Assembly: GCF_965363235.1 (NCBI RefSeq)
Contig: NC_134839.1
Location: 114,012,517 to 114,076,516 of the forward strand
Reading direction: 5' to 3'
Length of the DNA stretch: 64,000 nucleotides
Source: Mytilus galloprovincialis
Lineage: Eukaryota > Mollusca > Bivalvia > Mytilida > Mytilidae
In this document: positions 56,701 to 64,000 of the stretch, one piece after another
How the letters are laid out: each line of letters starts with the position of its first letter
Numbering within the stretch: the first letter of the stretch is position 1
Program-made: the position numbers and the translations under genes
Notes under the pieces: model-generated
Seen by the model: only the letters and a program-made list of their open reading frames with translations
Told to the model about the DNA's origin: nothing
Databases searched by the model: none

Positions 56701-59700
56701 TGCACTTTCATGTAAAAAAAATATATAGAAAATTGATTTGGATGGCATTTTCTCAATCACTCAGTTTTCTGATATAGAAACCATTTATAAGAATGATAAC
56801 AGGTTTATGTAGCTCTTTTGATTCCAATTTATTAAAATACACATTTGTTACGTTACAGGGCAGCCTTGACATCAGCTAGGACTACTGCCAACAGCATATA
56901 CTGTCCACCAAAACTTCAAGCTGCTTTAGATATGCAGTCAGGTGTGTATCAATTTACACAAAGAGTAGGTTCCAGGAAAACTAGGATATGGGCCCTTTTT
57001 ATGGCCCAGCAACGTCGGTGCCATATATAGCTTTACCCATGTCTGAAATACCGTCATTCCGCAACAAACCATTATACCCAGTATTTTTATGCCCCACCTA
57101 CGATAGTAGAGGGGCATTATGTTTTCTGGTCTGTGCGTCCGTTCGTCCGTCCGTCTGTTCGTTCGTTCGTCCGTCCGTCTGTTCGTTCGTTCGTTCGTCT
57201 GTTCGTTCGTCCGTCTGTCCCGCTTCAGGTTAAAGTTTTTGGTCAAGGTAGTTTTTGAAGAAGTTGAAGTCCAATCAACTTGAAACTTAGTACACATGTT
57301 CCTTATGATATGATCTTTCTAATTTTAAAGCCAAATTAAACTTTTGACCCCAATTTCACGGTCCACTGAACATAGAAAATGAAAGTGCATGTTTCAGGTT
57401 AAAGTTTTTGGTCAAGGTAGTTTTTGATGAAGTTGAAGTCCAATCAACTTGAAACTTAGTACAAATGTTCCCTATGATATTATCTTTCTAATTTTAAAGC
57501 CAAATTAAACTTTTGACCCCAATTTCACGGTCCACTGAACATAGAAAATGAAAGTGCATGTTTCAGGTTAAAGTTTTTGGTCAAGGTAGTTTTTGATGAA
57601 GTTGAAGTCCAATCAACTTGAAACTTAGTACACATGTTCCCTAGGATATTATCTTTCTAATTTTAATGCCTAATTATATTTTTTATCCAATTTCACGGTC
57701 CATTGAACATGGAAAATGATAGTGGGAGTGGGGCATCCGTGTACTTTGGACACATTCTTGTTCTAAATGCCTTTAGATATTGGGCTGGTTTTTGGTAAGT
57801 GAGTTTACCATGATGTGTTACAGATCTAGTTAAAGTTTCGTTCCGCTCCGCTAATTTTTGTTGAAATTACGGTCTTTGGACTTTGATAAATTGTTGAAAA
57901 TCACAGTTATACAGATTTTTTTTGTAAACGCTTTCAGATGTTGGGATGATTTTTGGCATGTGAGTCAACCAAGATTAGTTACAGATCAAGTTTAAGTTTT
58001 GTTTCCAATCGGCTAATCGAAATTACAGGCTTTGGACTTTGATGAATTGTTGAAAAATCACAGTTATAAGGACTTTTTTTCTAAATGCTTTAAGATATTG
58101 GGCTGTATTTTGGTATGTGAGCTAACCATGATGAGCTACAGATCAAGTTTAAGTTTCGTTCCACTCCGCTAATTTTTGCCCAAATTAAGGGTTACAACTT
58201 TGAAAATTGTTGAAAATCACAGTTATATAGACATTTTTCTATACGCCTCCAGATTTTCAACTGATTTTTGAAATGTGAGACTACCATCATGTTTGTGTCC
58301 ACATGTGTTATTGAAATTGCAACTTTTTGAGACGGGGCCATTCGTGTCACTTTGACACATCTAGTTCTAGCTTAAATGTCAAATTATAATTTAGTGGCTA
58401 TAATCACTATGAATCATACATAGTTAAAACAATGACTAGATAAAAATGTTTTATATAAATAGCCAGGTTATATAAAGTTTTATATAAGGCCCTTTTACAA
58501 CGTGGAATTGGTGCAATATTATAAATGATGAAACATAACTTTATTGAAATTGATATAATTTCGGACATGTTACCTTATAATATGGAGTCAGAGTTTGTAT
58601 GTTTCAGGTGTACTTCATGCAGCTGATGAGAAAGATTTCAAAACTGCTTACTCTTATTTTTATGAGGCATTTGAAGGATATGATTCCATAGATAGTCCTA
58701 AAGCAATCACAGCTCTAAAATACATGTTGATGTCCAAAATTATGTTAAATACGTAAGTTACAGCACTCAAATACATGCTATGTCTAAAATTAGGTTAAAT
58801 GTGTAAGTTAAACAACACAAAAACATGATGTGTCTAAAATTAGGTTAAATATGTATTTTACAGCACTCAAATACATGCTGTGTCTAATATTAGGTTAAAT
58901 ACGTATTTTACAGCACTCATATACATGCTGTGTCTAAAATTAGGTTAAATATGTAAGTTACAGCACTCAAATACATGCTGAGTCTAAAATTAAGGGGAGA
59001 GGGAAGTGTCTAAAAATTAGGTTAAAGAAAGTAAAGTCTTGAAGGCTTTTTCAAAAACAAAATTAACAAAACACTTTTGAATTAACCATCATGTCCATAA
59101 CTGGTTTATATACTATTTAACAATTGTATTGTGCAATGTTGGTGAAGATCTATCTTACCAAAAAAGTCTTATTATGTTTGATATGGTGAGGGTAACATTC
59201 TATAGTCACGTTGCAGTCTTTTTATATTAGGACAATCATGACAATGTTGCCCTGATAAATATAATGCTGTAACTCACTTTTTCATAGATGGTCTAATATT
59301 TGAGAACAGAACAAACCTGTGTTGATAGAATAATCAACATTGTGTATTATGGTGTTAAGGCAATATCATTTCTCAATACATAAAAATAAGCATATTTACC
59401 GATTATTTACTATTAATTTAATACTTGTAGATCTGATGAAGTCCAAGCTATTGTTAGTGGTAAACTGGCTTTGAAATACAGTGGCCCTGCTGTTGAAGCC
59501 ATGAAAAGTATCGCTCAGGCTAGCCATAAGAGATCTCTTGCTGAATTTCAAAAGGTACTTCGTGTGAATAAAACTGATTAATGGTAAATATTTATACAAC
59601 AGAAACCCAACTAAGGTTTCACCAGTTGTATAAACATTGAATTGATTTATATCAGAATATTAAAAAACAGCAGTTCAAGATATAATTATCAGGTTACACA

Positions 59701-62700
59701 TGTTATATCTTTCAGAAGCAGGGCTTTCCATTGAAGCCGGTAGCCGGCAGAAATCCGCCGTTTGCGGTGGCTTCAAGTGCCGACTACTTCACTGACAAAA
59801 ATATAAATTCAAAAAGACAAAATATCTTTTTCAAATGTTTACAGGCAGCCGAGAGACGTATTGTCTCAAAGTCGCGGTCACGATAAACAAGGATGAAAAG
59901 TCAGTGTTTACCTTGGGCTAAATATAGTTCACATGAATTCAGGTCACTGATTGGTTGTCTATTTAAAGTCAGAATGCATCGTTTCTTTTCAAAGATAACA
60001 AGAGAGACGTTCCGGTGGTCATTGAAAGATAACAATAGAGACGTTCCGATGGTCATTAACTCGTTGGCTTTTTTTTGGCTTTTACTAAAACGTGAAGACA
60101 ATCAGATAAGACGACAATCTTATGTTATGGAATAATAGCATCAAATTAAAGAAAATGTAGTAGATCATATTGTTCAGAATCTGGAAAACAGTATCTTTTG
60201 AAGTTCATTTTTCAAAACCAACATGGTGTTCAGAGAATCAAGGTCAAAAACGAAAGTAAAATATTGTTGACTTGACCTCAAATAAATAACATTTCCAAAT
60301 GATTTATGTATCTGACTTATTGAACAGTATACAAAAAAAAAGAGAAAATCAGAGGATATATCAATTTTCTGTCAATGCTTGAGAAATAATTGTATGATTT
60401 AAATACGCGTTTACAACAGTCTTTATAGAGAAAAGGGGGGTCATTTGTTTACAAATGCACGTAGTTATACAAAATAAATCGATCAAGATTTCTAACAAAC
60501 AGAATTATTATATAAATAAAACTCCTTTAAAAGTAAATGAATATTAAGCATAAGGTAATAAAAATAAAAAACTATAACATAAAAAAAAAAATGAAATTTC
60601 TTTGAGATTTTTTTTTCTTTCTTTAATTTCATACATAAAAAATGGTCATTTGAAAGATGAAATTAGGTGCATATTAAGAATAACCACTGGACATTAAGCA
60701 ACTAAAAATAAATTAATCATTAGAATATTTGTGATAGTATGTCATCCTATACCAAGTCAAACAGTATCCATATACCATGTTCTTATAATTTAACAAACTG
60801 TTAGACTGGCATGATTTTCTAGGGTAACATTTCCATAACAGGAAAACAAAGGATATGTGGTATCCATCCATGAGACAAAATCAGTACATGCTCTGACAGA
60901 AACACACAAAAGCAAAGGAACAGGGCTGTTATTGTTGTTCTTGAAGTCACAATTAGGCCTTCAACATTGATCATTTAGAAGAAGCAATAGGTGATTGGTA
61001 TTTTTTGAATGAATGACTCTACACAAAGTATGCTAGTGATGTATTCTGAAAACATTAGCATTTCAAAATATTATTTGTAGATCTCAGATATTGAGTGTTG
61101 TTTTATTTACTGAGATTTGTAACTTTTGTAGACACTTGCAAGCTTTAAATCTCAGTTAGAAGATGACCCAATTGTAAACGCCCACCTGAAGACATTATAT
61201 GATAACTTACTGGAGCAGAATTTGTGTAGAATCATAGAACCTTTCTCAAGGGTCCAGGTAATATATGTACAAATATATAGCTTGTTTCTAGGGTTTTGAG
61301 CATCACAAACTATGTTAATAACAGTACAAGATTGTCAATAACGACAGAATTTTACAACAATTTTAAAAGTTATATATTATGATCATGACCTGCACTGGTT
61401 TATTTTGAGGAAGACAGCTGTCTTCAGTAAAACATATTTGATTAAATGTAAATATACTTATATGTGAATATTCAATCAAAGGACCAAAATGACTTTTCAT
61501 TATAAACATTCAGAATAGTTTTTGTCTGAGTTGCAGGAAATCTCAGTCCAACTTATAGTATTAAAGGTGAATGTTGAGCAGGTAGAGAAAAGTTACCTGT
61601 TTGGGTAATGGTTTCCTCTTACTATTTAAGACAGGGCCATTAAACTTTATAGAATATTTTTATGCCCCATTTATGGGCATTATGTTTTCTGGTCTTTGCA
61701 TCCGTTTGTCCTTTTGTTGGTCCGTTTGCCCCGCTTCAGGTTAAAGTTTTTGGTCGAGGTAGTTTTTGATGAAGTTGAAGTCCAATAAACTTGAAACTTA
61801 GTACACATGTTCCCTATGATATAATCTTTCAAATTTTATGCCAAATTATAGATTTTCCCACATTTTCACGGTCCATTACACATAGAAAATGATGGTGCGG
61901 ATGGGGCATTCTTGTACTGGGGACACATTCTTGTTATGTTTATTATTGATATGAATTTTACTTTGTATACAATGATAGACACTTCCAGACAGTTAAGAAA
62001 ATCTAATGACAATATTAACTAGAAATGACTTCTTTTTAGGTACAACATGTAGCTAACCTGATCAAATTACCTATGGTAAGTCAAGTATTCAACTTATTAT
62101 TACAGATTTACAGGTAAAAACTTGTTCATTTTCAATTTATAGAGGTTCAAAACACACAAAATGTAATTGACGATTTTGTTTATGCATGATTTTAGATGAC
62201 AACGCTTAAATTCACTATGTTTGTTTGAAACTATATTTGACCAAAAGTATGCTGAAAAAAGACTATAGTTTTTTTATACTAAATATAAAGTGATATATTT
62301 ATATGAATGAAAGATGATATGAAAAACCCATTGATAAGTAAGCCAGGACATAAAAACATCTACATGATCCAGAGATTAACACATTGTTAGTAATGTTATG
62401 ATTTATTTTCAGGACACAGTTGAGAAAAAATTATCACAAATGATTCTAGACAAAAAATTCCATGGTGAGTACAAAACATCTAAACCCTATAAACTATATC
62501 ATACGTATAGAGATGGAATGGTGAGTACAAAACATCTAGATCGCTGTAAACTATATCATACGGATAGAGATGGAAGGAAATATCTATTTAGTTAACAATT
62601 TGATTGATGGCCTAAAATAAAGGGATAACTATAAATTCTAAAATTTGTGTGATGTGTTTCTTATTGAGAAATTTGCGACAGGGCAGGTTTTTCACAAAGA

Positions 62701-63588
62701 TGAAAACTCACATTTTGTACACAGTATATTCTAAAATCCCAAATAATTATACCCCCGCTTTAAAAAAGGGGGGTATACTGTTTTACCTCTGTCTGTCAGT
62801 CCGTCCGTCAGTCCGTCCGTCAGTCAGTCCGTCCCATGAAACTTTCGTCACATTTTTCTCAGGAACTACACATCCACCCTTTCTGTAATTTGGTGTCAAC
62901 ATTTATATATGTCAGCCATACCGTGTGATGCGTTTTCAGATTCATCACTTGATAACTTCCTGTTTACCGAACACTTGTCTGATTTTACACATGATAGCCA
63001 AGTTGAAAATTTTCGTCACATTTTTCTCAGGAACTACAATACAAGGACTTCTGAAATTTGGTTTCAGGATTTATATAAGTCAGCTATACCGTGTGATGCG
63101 TTTTCAGATTCATCACTCGACAACTTCCTGTTTACCGAACACTTGCATATTTTTACACTATTAATATTATCCACTTGCGGCGGGGGTATCATCAGTGAGC
63201 AGTAGCTCGCAGTTTCACTTGTTGATATAGTATTTGTGTCTGCTGTTTACTATCTGAGTAATTACCTGCTTATATTTCTGAACAGTGTCATGTTACTAAA
63301 AATTATAAGTTAAAAAGAACCTCAATATTTTAATGAAAATTTCACTATTTGGATAAGTTAATCTACAAAAGCAATTTTCAGTGAAAATTCATTTAAAAAG
63401 TATGCAAAATAGTAAATGATTATTTGTTGCCTTTTTTTTTTTTAGGTATATTGGACCAAGGAGCTGGTGTTTTGATTGTATTTGATGAAACTCCAGTGGA
63501 CAAGACCTATGAGAACTCACTTGATACCATTCAAAACATGGGCAAAGTAGTGGATGCTCTATATAATAAAGCCAAGAAGCTGACATAA
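44798..63588 (+). CDS. PSMD11: 26S proteasome lid subunit Rpn6/PSMD11 (thirteen exons)
   Basis: Scaffold subunit of the 19S regulatory particle lid that clamps lid and base onto the 20S core. Exons: 44798-44876, 46724-46825, 49266-49390, 50095-50166, 54070-54127, 55357-55468, 56859-56941, 58608-58752, 59431-59554, 61132-61257, 62040-62075, 62413-62464, 63446-63588. All junctions are GT/AG and all phases fit, giving 418 residues (human 422). Recognisable blocks in order: [113 protein letters not shown], then the C-terminal PCI-domain end with [26 protein letters not shown] and [17 protein letters not shown]. The N-terminal part corresponds to the helical (TPR-like) solenoid. The first 26 residues ([20 protein letters not shown]...) diverge most from vertebrates. 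Intron 1 has a weak donor (G/GTTACT). Divergent from the reductase. Confidence 0.97.
44877..46723. repeat. PSMD11 intron 1: possible ~1.1-kb inverted-end element and repeat fragments
   Basis: ACACCTTATCGCTATTTGT at about 45159 and its imperfect complement ACAAATAGCGATAATGTGT ending about 46269 may be the ends of an element. Inside is a GTTCCCGTTACATTTTGACG stretch resembling a bivalve repeat. 46374-46440 is a fragment (GAGGGACGAAGGATACCAAA) that recurs at 50290-50400. Confidence 0.45.
46889..48598. mobile_element. 1.7-kb element with inverted GTTGAG/CTCAAC arrays
   Basis: The ends TCCCATACAGAAAAAA and TTTTTTTTCTGTAGGGGA are inverted, flanked by TA (46887-46888, 48599-48600). The left 390 bp holds well over a dozen copies of GTTGAGGGCCAGTTGAG-like units (46930-47275); the right 370 bp holds the complementary words (GCTCAACTTTTGCTCA, CCCTCAACT, 48236-48585). 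The middle is AT-rich with no recognised coding region. It is in intron 2 of PSMD11. Confidence 0.85.
48599..49265. other. PSMD11 intron 2, right part
   Basis: AT-rich; nothing recognised apart from the acceptor TTTTTTTCAG of exon 3. Confidence 0.4.
49391..50094. other. PSMD11 intron 3
   Basis: No repeat or RNA gene recognised. The open frame 49277-49507 is exon 3 read past its GTAGAT donor. Confidence 0.45.
50290..50400. repeat. GAGGGACGAAAGATACCAGA dispersed repeat
   Basis: AAAGAGGGACGAAAGATACC to AATAAACTGACAACGG, shared with a shorter fragment at 46374-46440. Intron 4 of PSMD11. Confidence 0.65.
50617..51803. mobile_element. 1.19-kb hAT-like element
   Basis: The termini CAGGGCTCACACTAC and GTAGCGTGAGCCCTG are 15-bp inverted repeats with one mismatch. 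CAAAA flanks both ends (50612-50616, 51804-51808). CAGGG...CCCTG ends are typical of hAT elements. Subterminal AGGGAGAAGTG (left) and AAGTGACGGTCGGGAAAGC (right) words are present. No transposase is recognised. It lies in intron 4 of PSMD11. Confidence 0.75.
51809..53342. other. PSMD11 intron 4, middle part
   Basis: No delimited element, coding frame or RNA gene recognised in this AT-rich stretch. Confidence 0.4.
53343..53497. mobile_element. ~155-bp snap-back element
   Basis: AAATAATTCATGGGGGCTTG at the left and CAAGCCCCCATGAATTATTT at the right are exact inverses. The match continues through GAATATATC, ATTTTACCACGGGTTG, CCCTTTATG and ATTTTACCC towards a GAGCGAG centre. Nearly the whole element forms one long stem. 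A further fragment with ATTTTACCACGGGTGTGT is at 53907-53924. Confidence 0.8.
54128..55356. other. PSMD11 intron 5
   Basis: AT-rich. Two GGTGGTACTTTTTAA / GGCGGTACTTGTCAAA words (54925 and 54977) and GTACCGGGTACCGCC (about 55010) are loosely repeated. No gene recognised. Confidence 0.4.
55455..55635. repeat. Duplications of the PSMD11 exon 6 donor region
   Basis: The exon 6 end CCTAAAGCAAG/GTATATATAAATTTGG recurs as ACTAAAGCAAGGTAGGTAGA and AATTTGATAAACAT at 55558-55588, and a third time, shorter, as ACTAAAGCAAGTTGGTG near 55620. The second copy retains a good GTAGGT donor. Confidence 0.7.
55668..56519 (+). repeat. ATGCCCC-family element, copy 2 (four internal units)
   Basis: Starts TATGCCCCATTTATGGGCAT, then the CGTCCGTTCGTCCGTCTG tract, then four tandem units with CAGGTTAAAGTTTTTGGTC and TGAACATAGAAAATGATAGT, and ends CCGTGTACTGTGGACACATT. 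Intron 6 of PSMD11. Confidence 0.88.
57086..57762 (+). repeat. ATGCCCC-family element, copy 3 (three internal units)
   Basis: Starts ATGCCCCACCTACGATAGTA and GAGGGGCAT, with a long (TTCGTCCG)n-type tract at 57135-57215 and three internal units; ends CCGTGTACTTTGGACACATT. The matching GA-rich frames on the other strand are not genes. Intron 7 of PSMD11. Confidence 0.88.
57763..58375 (+). repeat. Four diverged ~155-bp tandem units ending in GGGGCCATTCGTGTC
   Basis: Units start near 57768, 57930, 58082 and 58238 (AAATGCCTTTAGATATTGGG, AACGCTTTCAGATGTTGGG, AAATGCTTTAAGATATTGGG, ACGCCTCCAGATTTTC), each with TTACAGATC(T/A)AGTT-like and TTGTTGAAAATCACAGTTAT text. The tract ends GACGGGGCCATTCGTGTCAC, echoing the end of the adjacent ATGCCCC family. 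Confidence 0.7.
58713..59000 (+). repeat. Tandem array derived from the PSMD11 exon 8 end and its donor
   Basis: The last ~40 bases of exon 8 (CTCTAAAATACATGTTGATG ... TTAAATAC) plus the intron start GTAAGTTACAG are repeated about five more times at roughly 48-54 bp spacing, as CACTCAAATACATGCTGTGT, CTAAAATTAGGTTAAATAT and GTAAGTTACAG or GTATTTTACAG. Some units keep a perfect GTAAGT donor at the equivalent position and also a TTACAG acceptor-like end. Confidence 0.9.
59001..59430. other. PSMD11 intron 8, remainder
   Basis: AT-rich, no feature recognised apart from the ACTTGTAG acceptor of exon 9. Confidence 0.4.
59555..61131. other. PSMD11 intron 9
   Basis: Around 59717 is CAGGGCTTTCCATTGAAGCC followed by GGTAGCCGGCAG, which looks like one end of a hAT-type element, but no matching inverted end is visible. 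At 59998-60058 a ~30-bp unit AGAGACGTTCCGGTGGTCAT is duplicated. An 80-codon frame at 59893-60135 has no recognised domain. Confidence 0.4.
61656..61935 (+). repeat. ATGCCCC-family element, copy 4 (single unit)
   Basis: Starts TATGCCCCATTTATGGGCAT, with a short degenerate TCCGTTTGTCC tract, one internal unit and the end ACTGGGGACACATTCTTGTT. This is the minimal form of the family. Intron 10 of PSMD11. Confidence 0.85.
62076..62412. other. PSMD11 intron 11
   Basis: Short AT-rich intron between GTAAGTCAAG and TTATTTTCAG. Nothing else recognised. Confidence 0.5.
62461..62580 (+). repeat. 56-60-bp duplication of the PSMD11 exon 12 donor
   Basis: The exon 12 end and donor ATG/GTGAGTACAAAACATCTA are followed by AACTATATCATACGTATAGA and GATGGA. 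The block then repeats: ATGGTGAGTACAAAACATCT at 62519, then AACTATATCATACGGATAGA and GATGGA. The second copy preserves a perfect GTGAGT donor. Confidence 0.85.
62745..63195 (+). repeat. ATACCCCC-family element with two 167-bp internal units
   Basis: Starts ATACCCCCGCTTTAAAAAAG and GGGGGTAT (hairpin), then a GTCAGTCCGTCCGTCAG tract, then two units beginning TCGTCACATTTTTCTCAGGA (62847 and 63014) with TACCGTGTGATGCGTTTTCA. It ends GGCGGGGGTATCATCAGTGA. Its architecture mirrors the ATGCCCC family although the sequence differs. Intron 12 of PSMD11. Confidence 0.75.
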
Positions 63589-63787
63589 TTATCTAATGTT
63601 AAAATGGGAAGGGAGGGTATACTGACATTTTTGTTATTAAATTTATTGTCATGTGAATTATTGTGCATTTGATATTTTGCCATATCTGCATATCTTCTTA
63701 AAAGTAATTAAGAATTCTAAACAAACCCTCTACTGACTGCAATAACAATTCTTTCCACATTAAAGAACACACATATTAAGGTATATT

Positions 63788-64000
63788 AGAACACACCCGT
63801 GATATCGCAGATCTGTGACTGAATTTTAAAATATAACTGTGTAAGCCTTATTTTAGTATTGGTATTGTCATCTGATAAAGTCATGCCGATTATAAGATGC
63901 ACAGTTTTCTCTGCTTTCAAAATCTTTCTGTTTGAACCTGTCGACCTGGAACGTATCAATTATTGGTAATATTAATTATTTGGAAAACAAAAGGGCCTGG
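63788..64000. repeat. Dispersed repeat, second copy of the 17096 family
   Basis: TTAGAACACACCCGTGATATC, TATTGGTATTGTCATCTGAT and CAATTATTGGTAATATTAAT follow 17095-17310 closely to the window edge. The region 63589-63787 before it is the PSMD11 3' UTR and flank; I see no perfect AATAAA there, so the polyadenylation site is unresolved. Confidence 0.75.

Noticed and set aside
56938..57297. 119-codon minus-strand frame rich in RTDERTN
   Set aside because: It is the reverse reading of the TTCGTCCG tract of an ATGCCCC repeat next to exon 7.
59717..60930. Complete hAT element starting CAGGGCTTTCC
   Set aside because: The matching inverted CCCTG end with flanking duplication is not found; at most a solo end.
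62465..62595. Extension of PSMD11 exon 12
   Set aside because: It reads through the GTGAGT donor; joining at 62464 reproduces the conserved DKKFHG-ILDQG sequence.

Overview
This window looks like intron-rich, AT-rich nuclear DNA of a marine bivalve, most likely a mussel (Mytilus-like). The evidence is spliced genes with GT/AG introns of several kb, animal-type proteins (core 1 galactosyltransferase, proteasome subunit Rpn6/PSMD11), a YajO-like aldo-keto reductase of the kind common in invertebrates, and a dense load of short dispersed repeats typical of bivalves. I see no bacterial operon, CRISPR array, rRNA or tRNA gene. The species call is inference.

Four protein-coding genes can be assembled from exons that join in frame. 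(1) C1GALT1 on the minus strand, 5' part only (exons 3402-3165 and 303-1). (2) A membrane-anchored FkbM-type methyltransferase on the plus strand, three exons, 16386-23313, 298 residues. (3) An aldo-keto reductase on the minus strand, eight exons, 44633-24312, 338 residues, with the full D-Y-K-H catalytic tetrad. (4) PSMD11/Rpn6 on the plus strand, thirteen exons, 44798-63588, 418 residues. Genes 2 and 3 are convergent (about 1 kb between stop codons). Genes 3 and 4 are divergent, with only 164 bp between start codons, so they probably share a promoter. The four genes do not form an obvious pathway.

Most of the rest is mobile DNA and its debris, and several insertions can be delimited to the base by target-site duplications. 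Region by region: 1-3.4 kb, C1GALT1 intron with a 200-bp inverted-repeat element and an 829-bp insertion that split an older repeat; 3.7-7.6 kb, a 3.9-kb element containing a 2.07-kb hAT-like insertion that itself contains a GATATC-array element (three layers); 7.9-9.1 kb, a LINE reverse-transcriptase relic split by a 529-bp giant hairpin; 10-11.6 kb, a third GAGG-ended element; 13.4-15.3 kb, a 32-copy 60-bp minisatellite; 17-20.6 kb, a Harbinger-like element nested with a second copy of the 3.7-kb family; 24-44 kb, reductase introns holding a 732-bp triplication, a 3.9-kb foldback and a LINE tail; 45-63 kb, PSMD11 introns holding a GTTGAG-array element, a hAT-like element and several repeat families with variable numbers of internal units.

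The most unusual pattern is that tandem duplications sit on splice junctions again and again (PSMD11 exons 6, 8 and 12; reductase exons 3 and 7), copying exon ends together with donor or acceptor sites.
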